Below, piece by piece: positions 26,087 through 34,082 of a stretch of 64,000 nt of DNA. The notes under the pieces were generated by a model. That model made no database searches. It was not told the origin of the DNA and saw only the letters and a program-made list of their open reading frames with translations. Made by a program: the position numbers and the translations under genes. Position 1 is the first letter of the stretch; each line of letters begins with the position of its first letter. The DNA is from Clostridium_X cadaveris (lineage in GTDB: Bacteria; Bacillota; Clostridia; Clostridiales; Clostridiaceae), in NCBI RefSeq assembly GCF_039521325.1, contig NZ_BAAACD010000007.1; one strand, given 5' to 3'.

Positions 26087-26112
26087 GGCATTAAGACTTT
26101 CATCTTAATGCC
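26087..26112 (-). terminator. terminator of the GntR gene
   Basis: GGCATTAAGA / TCTTAATGCC, loop of 6, T-run on the minus strand. Nearly the same sequence recurs at 28565-28589 behind another gene. Confidence 0.85.
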
Positions 26113-26123
26113 CTCATAATATT

Positions 26124-26807
26124 CTAATCATCAATGGTTGTTTTTATAGCTTCTTCCCCAATTCGCAAAAATACCTCTTTAAATAATTCTTCCGCTTTTT
26201 TATAATGCTCTTCATTTAATCGAAAACATTCTTCCAAGTCATTTTCTGAAAAGGCCTCTGCCATTTTTTCATGAATTTCAATGCTATGTTCTTGCATTTT
26301 AAAAACTTCTTTTTCATAATAACCTCTTAATAATACTTCATGCAGTACATTAAACTTCTTATATAGTTTCTTCAAACGAGAATTTTTTGAAAAAACAATA
26401 AACACCTTATGAAATTCATAATCATATTCAAAGTATTTTTCCGTTCCTATGCTTTTTTTCTGCAAAGAAATATATTCTTTCAATATATCTGCAACTTCTT
26501 TATGATCGGATTTTTGAAATGCCAATTTTATTCCTGTATTAGTTATTCCTAATAATATCTCATTAACTTCCACATAAAAATCAACATCAAAATTAACCAC
26601 CAAGGCTCCAGTATTATCAATGCTTTGAATTAAACCATCTGCATAAAGCCTATTAATGGCATCACGAATGGGAGAAGAGCTTACTTGGAATCTTTCTTGT
26701 AAATTTCTATTAACAATTTTTGATCCAAATAGAATCTTTTTGGTGATAATCTCCATTTTCAATTCGTCATATATTTGATCGCTTAGTGATTTTTTTATAA
26801 TTGCCAT
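26124..26807 (-). CDS. GntR family transcriptional regulator (FCD type)
   Basis: Regulator of 227 residues: N-terminal GntR winged helix with SSSPIRDAINRLYADGLIQS and a helical FCD-type ligand domain (about 85-215) with EFHKVFIVF and a later ECFRLNEEHY. FadR-like proteins sense organic acids, often amino-acid breakdown products. It is the next gene downstream of tyrosine phenol-lyase on the same strand but has its own gap and terminators, so it may control that gene. Confidence 0.85.
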   Translation of the reverse strand: MAIIKKSLSDQIYDELKMEIITKKILFGSKIVNRNLQERFQVSSSPIRDAINRLYADGLIQSIDNTGALVVNFDVDFYVEVNEILLGITNTGIKLAFQKSDHKEVADILKEYISLQKKSIGTEKYFEYDYEFHKVFIVFSKNSRLKKLYKKFNVLHEVLLRGYYEKEVFKMQEHSIEIHEKMAEAFSENDLEECFRLNEEHYKKAEELFKEVFLRIGEEAIKTTIDD

Positions 26808-26898
26808 TTCTTACTATACCTCTCATATCTACTTCTTCCAAAATCTTTTCAGAACATTATAATTATACTATAAGAATCCTTTCTAATCAAAATCACAA

Positions 26899-26930
26899 AA
26901 ACAGAAACCTTAACATCAAAGGTTTCTGTT
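26899..26930 (-). terminator. terminator of tyrosine phenol-lyase
   Basis: AACAGAAACCTT / AAGGTTTCTGTT 12-bp stem with T-run on the minus strand. Confidence 0.85.
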
Positions 26931-26976
26931 TGTTAATTAATTTTGGCACCAAATTATAGATTTTTAAAATATTATA

Positions 26977-28365
26977 CTATTCATCAATATCAAATTTTGC
27001 TGTAAAGAAACGTAATTGTTTTGGTTCATATACAAATTTTAATGGTTTAATATCTTCTTTGTGTTGGAATAATTTGATACATGCATCTGCAACAACATCC
27101 ATATGACGATAAGTATATACTCTCCTAGGTATTGTCAATCTAACAGTCTCCAATTTTGGTTTGTGATTTTCTCCAGTTTTTGCATCTCTTCCTGCTGATA
27201 CAATTCCCCTCTCCATTGAACGAACTCCCGCTTCAACATATAAAGCTGCTGCCAATGCTTGTGCTGGGAATTGATCTTGAGTTAAATGTGGACAAAATCT
27301 TCTAGCATCTAAAAATACAGCATGCCCTCCTACTGGCTCGATAATTGGAATTCCAGCTTCCAATAATTTATCTCCCAAATAACGAACTTGTTTAATTCTG
27401 TGTTCTATATATTCAAATTGCATAGCTTCTCTAAATCCTATAGCAATTGCTTGCATGTCACGACCTGCCATACCACCATAAGATGGCATTCCTTCAAAAA
27501 CAACAACTATTTCCTTTGCTTTGCCAAACAATTCATCATCATTGATTGCCAAGAATCCACCAATATTTACGATGCCGTCTTTTTTCCCTGAGCAGGTTGC
27601 TCCATCAGAATAACTAAACATTTCATGACAAATTTCTTTTATAGTTTTATCTTTATATTCTTCTTCTTGTTCTTTAATAAAATAAGCATTTTCTACACAA
27701 CGAGTAGCATCATAAAATACTTTGACACCATATTTATTTGCAACTTCTCTTACTTCCTTCATATTTTTCATAGAAACAGGTTGTCCACCTGCTAAATTTA
27801 CTGTTACTGCCAAACAGATATATGCAATATTTTCTTCTCCTTTTTCTATGATAACTTTTTCTAGTTTTTCTACATCAATATCACCTTTAAAAGGAATATT
27901 TTTAGTAGCATCATGCGCTTCTTCTCTAATAACATCTATAAAAATACCGCCATTTCTTTCTTGATGATAACGAGTAGTTGTAAAATACATATTACCTAAT
28001 ACATATTGTCCTGGTTTTATAGCAATTGTAGAAAGAATATTTTCTGCTCCACGTCCTTGATGAGTTGGTACAACATGATTAAACCCAAACAATTCCTTTA
28101 TAGTTGATTCTAAAAAAAGCCAATTTTTAGAGCCAGCATAGGCTTCATCGCCCATCATTATTCCTGCCCATTGTGCATCCGACATTGCATTAGTTCCACT
28201 ATCTGTCAATAAATCTATATAGCAATCTTCCGACTTTAAATTAAATGTATTGTATCCAGCTTCTTTTATCGCCCTAATCCTTTCTTCCTTTGAAATCATT
28301 TTTACTGGTTCAACACTCTTAATTTTGAATGGTTCTGCAGGGTATCTTGATAAATCCATATCCAT
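26977..28365 (-). CDS. tpl: tyrosine phenol-lyase
   Basis: PLP enzyme of 462 residues that splits tyrosine into phenol, pyruvate and ammonia. It follows the well-known Citrobacter TPL closely throughout: LLTDSGTNAMSD, VPTHQGRGAENIL, GNMYFTTTRYHQE, YDATRCVENAYF, and the PLP lysine in SGKKD. The active-site stretch GVRSMERGI carries the Met and Arg that select tyrosine over tryptophan; tryptophanase differs here. It is monocistronic and fits amino-acid fermentation. Phenol release would be expected. Confidence 0.93.
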   Translation of the reverse strand: MDMDLSRYPAEPFKIKSVEPVKMISKEERIRAIKEAGYNTFNLKSEDCYIDLLTDSGTNAMSDAQWAGIMMGDEAYAGSKNWLFLESTIKELFGFNHVVPTHQGRGAENILSTIAIKPGQYVLGNMYFTTTRYHQERNGGIFIDVIREEAHDATKNIPFKGDIDVEKLEKVIIEKGEENIAYICLAVTVNLAGGQPVSMKNMKEVREVANKYGVKVFYDATRCVENAYFIKEQEEEYKDKTIKEICHEMFSYSDGATCSGKKDGIVNIGGFLAINDDELFGKAKEIVVVFEGMPSYGGMAGRDMQAIAIGFREAMQFEYIEHRIKQVRYLGDKLLEAGIPIIEPVGGHAVFLDARRFCPHLTQDQFPAQALAAALYVEAGVRSMERGIVSAGRDAKTGENHKPKLETVRLTIPRRVYTYRHMDVVADACIKLFQHKEDIKPLKFVYEPKQLRFFTAKFDIDE

Positions 28366-28564
28366 TTTCTTTCCTCCCTCATACTATAAAAATAAATCAA
28401 ATACCACTTAATGCATCATGCATCATGCATTTATAAATCCATATTAATCCATTTTATACGTTTCGTCAATAAATGAATCATATTCTTAGAGAATAATTTT
28501 CATACAAAAACATCTCTATTTTAACAAATTTATACAAGTAATTTTTCTACAAATCAACAAAAAA

Positions 28565-28589
28565 GCATTAAGATTTTTCATCTTAATGC
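28565..28589 (-). terminator. terminator of the anti-sigma gene
   Basis: GCATTAAGA / TCTTAATGC stem, loop of 7, T-run on the minus strand; near-duplicate of the terminator at 26087-26112. Confidence 0.8.
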
Positions 28590-28616
28590 CTCTAATTTTA
28601 TTAAAAATCGTTTTGG

Positions 28617-29432
28617 TTATGAATCTCGTAAACCATCAATTTTCTTATTTAAAAATTGATATAAGAACATTATTCCAACTAGTATTAATATAAAATCATA
28701 AACTTTTATACCATATACATCATATTCATCAAAAATTACTTTACTCTCAGTTTTCGTATCATTTTCGTTTAAGGTATTTATCCAGTACCAATTTAATATA
28801 ACATCTTTAGGTAACATTTTTTGTATTTGATTCATAGTATATTCTTTATCAAAAGACAGTGACATCTCTATGAGTTTAGAATCATCTATACTATCAATGT
28901 TTCCTAATTCATTTATATAATTTTTGTATTCCATTGATGGATGATAAAATTTCATAACTCTCTTGCCAATCTTATTATATTTTCTTTTTTGCTGGATATC
29001 TTCTAACGATTTCCCATTGCTATTCCATAAGTAGTCTCCCCTATTACCATAATTATTGTTAATTAAAGGCATGTAAGTATACTTTTCTTTATAATCACCA
29101 TCAATTATAGGTTTATTTCCTACAAATCTATATCTAACATAATCCATCTCTCCAGTCATGACTCCATCATAGTTTTTTATATTTCCTACATAAGCATTTG
29201 GCATAGCTATATTAAACCAGTTTTCTAATTTTTTTTCTTCTTTCTCACTAATATTAGTTAAAAAGGTGGAATTTAATATTAATGCTATAGCATTTAAAAT
29301 TATAAATACCATTAAGCTTATTATTACATTTCTGATTATTGATAAAGATCTGGCTTTTTTAATAGGATTACCAAAAGTAGTCTTTTCTTTTGTCTCGAAT
29401 AATTCTTTTAATTTCTCGTCATCACTTTTCAT
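28617..29432 (-). CDS. anti-sigma factor-like membrane protein
   Basis: Protein of 271 residues: a hydrophilic N-terminus (about 1-35), one membrane helix (about 36-58), an extracytoplasmic domain, and a second helix near the C-terminus. The layout suits sigma-factor regulators of Firmicutes that pair with ECF sigma factors. I start at ATG 29432 because AGGAGAAAT precedes it and because it overlaps the end of a sigma region-4 remnant in the classic sigma/anti-sigma arrangement. Its cognate sigma gene is truncated, so this regulator is probably orphaned. Confidence 0.7.
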   Translation of the reverse strand: MKSDDEKLKELFETKEKTTFGNPIKKARSLSIIRNVIISLMVFIILNAIALILNSTFLTNISEKEEKKLENWFNIAMPNAYVGNIKNYDGVMTGEMDYVRYRFVGNKPIIDGDYKEKYTYMPLINNNYGNRGDYLWNSNGKSLEDIQQKRKYNKIGKRVMKFYHPSMEYKNYINELGNIDSIDDSKLIEMSLSFDKEYTMNQIQKMLPKDVILNWYWINTLNENDTKTESKVIFDEYDVYGIKVYDFILILVGIMFLYQFLNKKIDGLRDS

Positions 29433-29578
29433 ATTTCTCCTCCCAAACTTTTTTAAATTGTTCCCTAGCTCTGAAAAGATAGGTTCTAACTGTATTCTCC
29501 TTAATATCCAATAATTCTGATATCTCTTTATAAGACAAACAAAAATCATATTTAAATATCAATAAATTCTTTACTCAT
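29422..29578 (-). pseudogene. ECF sigma factor remnant (internally deleted)
   Basis: On the minus strand an ATG with an excellent ribosome binding site (GGAGGGAGG) starts MSKEFIDI then meets TAA. In another frame, 50 codons encode a clear sigma region 4: SYKEISELLDIKENTVRTY then LFRAREQFKKVW, ending 10 bases inside the anti-sigma gene. About 100 central codons, including all of region 2, are missing, and the two ends are out of frame. A deletion within a once intact sigma gene explains this. Confidence 0.8.
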
Positions 29579-29772
29579 TGTAGCCTCCCTCCATAAAGCA
29601 AAAGTTAATTGTTTTAATATTGAAGTACTTCTGTTACTATGACGTTTTAACTCCAAATATGTATACATTAATTTTACACTAAATAAAAAATCTACCAAAC
29701 AACCTTTATTGAATGGTAGATTTAAATAGCTTATGATAAAATTCTCTACAAGCTAAAATTTACGTATGAGCT

Positions 29773-30831
29773 TTACACCTCTAACATATGAATATGGTTA
29801 TGAAAATCCAAATTATCATGATTATGTGTATGATTTTCTGATTCATCTTCATGAGTATGAATGTGGCAGTGTCTATGAACATGTTCATGAATGTGTATAA
29901 AATTACCATGACTATGCTCATGAGTATGAATATGCTCATGTTCATGATTATGCTGTAAACCAATGCTGTCTTTAACCATAATAACTGTACTAACAATCAT
30001 AATTACTAACGCTATATAAAACTGTATTGTAGGTCTTTCTCCAAGCAATATCATACTAAAAACAACTCCTAAGAAAGGAGCAACTGAATAATAGGCACTT
30101 GTCTTTGCAGCTCCTAACTCCTTTTGAGCCATAATATAAAAATTAATACTAAGTCCATATGCAACAAATCCTAATATAAAAACTGATATTATCCAATTAA
30201 ATTCAGGAATATTTTCTCTAAGTATCAATGCTACGATAAAACTTCCTAATCCAGAAAAACAACCTTTTATAATTACAATTTCTTCTGAACTCTTATTGCT
30301 AATCATTTTCGTACAATTATTCTCAAGTCCCCAACATATACAAGCTCCAAGAATGAATAAAGAACCTTCATTAAATATAAATGCTCCATTTCCATCAAAA
30401 CTAAGTATTGTACTTGCTATTGTCACAAGTCCGATAGCAACCCACAATTTTTTAGAAACTACTTCTTTGAAAATAACCAAAGCAATCAATGAAGTTACTA
30501 CTATTTCAAAGTTATTTAGTAATGATACATTTGCAGATGTTGTTTTACCAATACCAAACATTAAAAGTATTGGCGCAATGATATCTAATATCACCATTGC
30601 AACTGTATATGGTAATTCCTTTCTAGTTAACAGCTCTTTCTTCTTTTCTTTTATCATTAAATTATTTATAAAACCATATATCATCATTCCGATACCTGCG
30701 CCCAAATAAAGAAATGCTGCTATCATTGTAGCATCTACATGTCTTAATAATAACTTTGATAAAGGTATATTTATGGCATATAATAATGCCGCTAGTATTG
30801 CGAATGCTGTTGCAACATTCTTTTTCTTCAT
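29773..30831 (-). CDS. EamA/DMT family transporter with His-rich C-terminal tail
   Basis: Transporter of 352 residues with ten hydrophobic segments forming two EamA repeats (about 5-290). The last ~60 residues are an extraordinary cytoplasmic or exposed tail with more than 20 histidines alternating with Glu, Thr and Asn (for example HNHEHEHIHTHEHSHG and HIHEHVHRHCHIHTHE). Such tails bind Ni, Co or Zn. EamA proteins usually export metabolites, so the tail suggests metal sensing, storage or transport. GGAGTGAG precedes ATG. Single-gene unit. Confidence 0.88.
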   Translation of the reverse strand: MKKKNVATAFAILAALLYAINIPLSKLLLRHVDATMIAAFLYLGAGIGMMIYGFINNLMIKEKKKELLTRKELPYTVAMVILDIIAPILLMFGIGKTTSANVSLLNNFEIVVTSLIALVIFKEVVSKKLWVAIGLVTIASTILSFDGNGAFIFNEGSLFILGACICWGLENNCTKMISNKSSEEIVIIKGCFSGLGSFIVALILRENIPEFNWIISVFILGFVAYGLSINFYIMAQKELGAAKTSAYYSVAPFLGVVFSMILLGERPTIQFYIALVIMIVSTVIMVKDSIGLQHNHEHEHIHTHEHSHGNFIHIHEHVHRHCHIHTHEDESENHTHNHDNLDFHNHIHMLEV

Positions 30832-30942
30832 ATACTCACTCCATTTCTAACTCATCAAAATATTCTAATCTATCTTACTTATTAAGTTAATTATAGTATC
30901 TTTTTCAATATCACACTATTCAATTTTAAAAAAATATTTTTA

Positions 30943-31345
30943 TTAATCATCTTTTGTGTCATTTTCTATGACTTCACTTAACTTGAACTCAAAGGGATTT
31001 TTCCTCACGCAATCATCTTGTATGGCTATATAGAATGACGCTTTTAACAAGCGTCTATAGTTGTTAATGGTATTACAGGAAAAACCTTTCTCTTTCATGC
31101 GTAACGCCCATTCCTTAGCCTCATAGGGTTTGATATTGTCAATGCTCCTATCACCTAACTTGTTCTCTTTTAATAACAGCATGAGTTGTTTCCTTTGGCG
31201 TTGGGTCTGTGGGTGCCAACCTCCAAGCATACACATATTCTGTGCTTCCAAATGCATCCATATATTTGTATAAGTATTTTCTGTCTGTTCGTTGGCTCTC
31301 TCCAGTATGCAGGATAAGTCCTCTTGTAAGAAGATACAGCAAACA
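30943..31345 (-). pseudogene. int: Tn916-family integrase remnant
   Basis: Two frames together match the N-terminal part of Tn916-type tyrosine recombinases. One (about 31170-31330) has HTGESQRTDRKYLYKYMDAF and YVYAWRLAPTDPTPK, the arm-binding domain. The other (30943-31170) has LGDRSIDNIKPYEAKEWALR, NTINNYRRLLKASFYIAIQ and DDCVRKNPFEFKL, the core-binding domain. Some 45 residues between them are lost, the frames differ, and the catalytic domain is absent. It marks an old integrative element next to the arsenic-type cassette. Confidence 0.82.
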
Positions 31346-31445
31346 AAAATCCCGATCAAGATTGCAAGCACCACCAATGGTGGCAAAACTCTCGGCAGGG
31401 CTTTTTCTTTTCTGTAATGGGTAATCAAGAGAAAGAAATAGAAAT

Positions 31446-31465
31446 ATATCAAAATATTTTGATAT
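31446..31465. promoter_or_regulatory. ArsR-type operator 1
   Basis: Perfect 20-bp palindrome with core ATCAAAATATTTTGAT, upstream of the arsR-type promoter. The core recurs exactly at 31507-31522. Confidence 0.8.
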
Positions 31466-31471
31466 GATATA

Positions 31472-31500
31472 TTGACAAATTCATTTGTTAGATTTATGAT
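31472..31500 (+). promoter_or_regulatory. sigma-A promoter of the arsR-type operon
   Basis: TTGACA (31472-31477) and TATGAT (31495-31500) with 17-base spacing, lying exactly between operators 1 and 2. Confidence 0.8.
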
Positions 31501-31504
31501 ATAT

Positions 31505-31524
31505 ATATCAAAATATTTTGATGT
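31505..31524. promoter_or_regulatory. ArsR-type operator 2
   Basis: ATCAAAATATTTTGAT core palindrome just downstream of the -10 box, covering the transcription start. Confidence 0.8.
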
Positions 31525-31538
31525 GAGGAGCGATGATA

Positions 31539-31844
31539 ATGACTGATTTTTCAAAAGACTCTAAAATTTTTAAGGCTCTTTGTGATACAAAAAGGCTAAC
31601 TATTTTAGATTACTTGAAAAGTGGCGAAAAATGTGCGTGTGTTCTAATTGAAAATATGAACATAGGACAATCGGCTTTATCTTATCACATGAAGATACTT
31701 TGCGACTCTGGTATTGTTACCGCAAGACAAGACGGTAAATGGACGCATTACAGTCTTAGCAAAAGCGGAAGTGAATATGCGTCAAAAAGATTGTTAGAAT
31801 TAACAACACCAAATATCGAAAATCAATCAAGTTGTTGCAAATAA
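31539..31844 (+). CDS. ArsR/SmtB family metalloregulator
   Basis: Repressor of 101 residues with a winged helix-turn-helix (NIGQSALSYHMKILCDSGIV). Cys residues at EKCACVLIE lie where As(III)/metal-binding Cys sit in ArsR (ELCVCDL). A further Cys pair ends the protein (SSCCK). Metal binding should release it from the three matching palindromes around it. I start at the ATG 8 bases past GAGGAG, not at the ATG two codons earlier. It leads an operon with a permease and a thioredoxin-like protein. Confidence 0.9.
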   Translation: MTDFSKDSKIFKALCDTKRLTILDYLKSGEKCACVLIENMNIGQSALSYHMKILCDSGIVTARQDGKWTHYSLSKSGSEYASKRLLELTTPNIENQSSCCK

Positions 31845-31878
31845 AGGTCATCGAAAGGTGGCTTTTATAAAACTTTTT

Positions 31879-31900
31879 CATATCAAAAAAAGTTGATATG
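31879..31900. promoter_or_regulatory. ArsR-type operator 3, upstream of the permease
   Basis: CATATCAA-AAAAAG-TTGATATG, arms matching operators 1 and 2, in the 82-bp gap between the regulator and the permease gene; suggests separate control of the permease. Confidence 0.7.
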
Positions 31901-31926
31901 TTGTATAAAGGAGGGGTTTTTGGGAA

Positions 31927-32934
31927 ATGTTCAATTCAATATGGTTATTTTTTCAAGACCAAATATTAGGCATGAAATGGTTGAATAGTTTAATTGGTAA
32001 TGGACTATCACTACTAGGGTTTGACATTAACGGTCGTTTAGGTGGAAGTGTTCAATTCTTTCTATACGATGTAATCAAAATCACAATTTTATTGTGTTTA
32101 CTGATTTTCTTTATTTCGTATATTCAAAGTTATTTCCCACCAGAACGAAGTAAGAAAATTTTAGGACGTTTTCATGGTATCGGAGCAAATATCATATCTG
32201 CATTGTTGGGAACAGTTACGCCATTTTGCTCATGTTCTTCTATCCCTTTATTTATAGGGTTTACAAGTGCAGGATTACCACTTGGAGTAACTTTTTCTTT
32301 TTTGATTTCTTCCCCTATGGTTGATTTAGGAAGTCTTGTATTGCTAATGAGTATTTTCGGTGCTAAAGTTGCTTTTACTTATGTAATTGTAGGTCTGATA
32401 ATCGCTGTTATTGGTGGTACTTTAATTGAAAAACTACACATGGAAAAATATGTGGAAGATTTCGTCAAAAATGCAAGTAACGTTGATATTAGTTCTCCTA
32501 CCTTAACTAAAAAGGATAGGCTTCAATATGCGAAAGAGCAGGTTATGGGAACATTCAAAAAAGTATTTCCATACATTATGATCGGTGTAGGTATCGGAGC
32601 AATTATCCATAACTGGATACCTGAAACATGGATTGAAAGTATTTTAGGAAGCAGCAATCCGTTCGGTGTTATTTTAGCCACACTTGTCGGAGTTCCTATG
32701 TACGCTGATATTTTCGGAACAATTCCAGTTGCAGAGGCTTTGCTTGCAAAGGGGGCACAATTAGGTACAATCTTATCATTTATGATGGCAGTAACAACAT
32801 TGAGTTTACCGTCTTTAATCATGCTAAAAAAGGCCGTAAAGACAAAACTATTAACTTTATTTATTGCTATTTGTACATTTGGCATTATCCTTGTAGGTTA
32901 TCTCTTTAATATTTTTAGTACACTATTTATTTAA
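31927..32934 (+). CDS. permease (ArsP/DUF318-type)
   Basis: Membrane protein of 335 residues with about eight helices and the family signature TVTPFCSCSSIPLFIGFTSA near residue 95, plus a second-half motif GVPMYADIFGTIPVAEALL. This family (PF03773) includes ArsP, which exports trivalent organoarsenicals, and permeases of unknown substrate. The Cys pair in FCSCSS is typical. It lies between an ArsR-type regulator and a thioredoxin-like protein, so metalloid or thiol-reactive efflux is likely. Arsenic itself is inferred. Confidence 0.88.
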   Translation: MFNSIWLFFQDQILGMKWLNSLIGNGLSLLGFDINGRLGGSVQFFLYDVIKITILLCLLIFFISYIQSYFPPERSKKILGRFHGIGANIISALLGTVTPFCSCSSIPLFIGFTSAGLPLGVTFSFLISSPMVDLGSLVLLMSIFGAKVAFTYVIVGLIIAVIGGTLIEKLHMEKYVEDFVKNASNVDISSPTLTKKDRLQYAKEQVMGTFKKVFPYIMIGVGIGAIIHNWIPETWIESILGSSNPFGVILATLVGVPMYADIFGTIPVAEALLAKGAQLGTILSFMMAVTTLSLPSLIMLKKAVKTKLLTLFIAICTFGIILVGYLFNIFSTLFI

Positions 32935-32950
32935 AAGGAGCGAATAAGAA

Positions 32951-33286
32951 ATGAAATTATTTGGAAAGAAAAAAGAAACAAAATCATGTTGCTGTAGTGG
33001 AAATTGCACATCTGAAACTATGCAAAATGCAGAAAGTAAGAAACAAGAGCAAGGCATTAAAATACTTGGTTCGGGTTGTGCAAAATGTATGGAATTAGAA
33101 AAATCAACTAGAACAGCATTATCTGAACTTCAGTTAAACTATGAGATTGAACACATTAAAGACTTTGCAGAAATTGCCAGCTATGGAGTAATGTCTACAC
33201 CAGCATTAGTTGTTGACGGCGAAGTTATATCGTATGGAAAAGTATTGACAGTAGAAGAAGTTAAAGCACTATTGACTAAAAAATAA
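32951..33286 (+). CDS. thioredoxin-like redox-active disulfide protein
   Basis: Protein of 111 residues. A Cys-rich N-terminus (KSCCCSGNC) precedes a small thioredoxin fold with active site GSGCAKCMELE and a cis-Pro region MSTPALVVDGE. It matches the TM0996/MTH895 glutaredoxin-like family usually paired with DUF318 permeases. It begins 16 bases after the permease stop, with AAAAGGAGCG before the ATG. It probably reduces a metalloid or thiol partner for export. Confidence 0.88.
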   Translation: MKLFGKKKETKSCCCSGNCTSETMQNAESKKQEQGIKILGSGCAKCMELEKSTRTALSELQLNYEIEHIKDFAEIASYGVMSTPALVVDGEVISYGKVLTVEEVKALLTKK

Positions 33287-33685
33287 AAATATCATAAAGA
33301 CCATGAAAATAGGTGTAAATATTCTTGTTATAAACCGTTTTAAGCATACCATTACACAGAAAAATATGGCTTTTATCAACATCTGAATATAAGAAAATTT
33401 TAAAGGCTCGTGCATACTATATGTTTTGTGCGGGCTTTTTTCTTGCTCTCTTTTTTACATTACCTAAAGGTATATGCGGTATTTCCGTTTATATATTTCA
33501 GTATTTGCGGAAAGGGGAGGATTAACCCAATGAGAAAAAAGTATTTTTCTATACTTCAAAATGCTTGAAAGTGTAGTGTTTGTGCATATAATCGTAAATT
33601 AGATATAAAACTTGTTAATAAATACTCATATATTTGTAAATAAATCATATTTATTAATATACTAAATTTGTAGGTGGGTGTAAGA
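33287..33685. other. intergenic: terminator and decayed mobile-element sequence
   Basis: Holds a terminator (33403-33440) for the arsR-type operon. Further on, GGGGAGG precedes a 12-codon frame (33530-33568, MRKKYFSILQNA) that stops at once and looks like the front end of a deleted gene. Nothing else coding is visible. Confidence 0.5.
33403..33440 (+). terminator. terminator after the arsR-type operon
   Basis: AAGGCTCGTGCA / TGTGCGGGCTTT stem with several G-T pairs followed by T-rich sequence on the plus strand. Confidence 0.65.
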
Positions 33686-33919
33686 ATGATATCGTTAGAC
33701 AATTTATCATCAGAAGACTTAGTTATATTAACAAATATGTTAGCACTTTCTTTTTCAAAGGATAGAACTCCTGATGAAATAAATGTACTAGGTAATTTCA
33801 TTGTTGGTGTAGGTTGTATAATGCTTACAATTGCATCTCAAGAACAATATCTTTCATCTAAAAAACAAAGTTCTACTTCTTCAAATGAAGATTCTGATGA
33901 TGACCCTATTATAGAGTAA
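33686..33919 (+). CDS. small hypothetical protein, DUF6774-like
   Basis: Protein of 77 residues with AGGTGGGTG before the ATG. It has a helical N-terminal two thirds (LSSEDLVILTNMLALSFS; EINVLGNFIVGVGCIMLT) and an acidic Ser-rich end (SSNEDSDDDPIIE). The pattern of two short amphipathic helices recalls DUF6774 small proteins of clostridia. The match is by eye only and the function is unknown. It has its own terminator at 34001-34043. Confidence 0.65.
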   Translation: MISLDNLSSEDLVILTNMLALSFSKDRTPDEINVLGNFIVGVGCIMLTIASQEQYLSSKKQSSTSSNEDSDDDPIIE

Positions 33920-34000
33920 TAATTTTACTAATCATTTATATAACCTTCTAACTTTCATTCTTACTACATTTTAATTCTCAATATATTATGATTGCAACAT

Positions 34001-34043
34001 AAAAAATACTGTGTATTCATTTGTGAATAATACAGTATTTTTA
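34001..34043 (+). terminator. terminator of the small hypothetical gene
   Basis: AAATACTGT...ACAGTATTT stem with TGAATA/TATTCA inner pairs, T-run following. Confidence 0.75.
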
Positions 34044-34082
34044 GTTTTCTTCTCTCTATTTATTCAATAAGCTAGTCAACAG

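Noticed and set aside
28412..28432. Short ATGCATC tandem repeat as a CRISPR-like array
   Set aside because: Only three 7-base units without spacers. No CRISPR array or cas gene is visible anywhere in the window.
29781..29996. Alternative reading frame in the His-codon-rich region
   Set aside because: It is a shadow of the EamA histidine tail; repeated CAT codons keep other frames open. No ribosome binding site.
31342..31440. A distinct membrane protein gene joined to the integrase remnant
   Set aside because: One frame has a hydrophobic run (PRVLPPLVVLAILIGIF), but it overlaps the integrase N-terminal frame, has no start signal and matches nothing I know.
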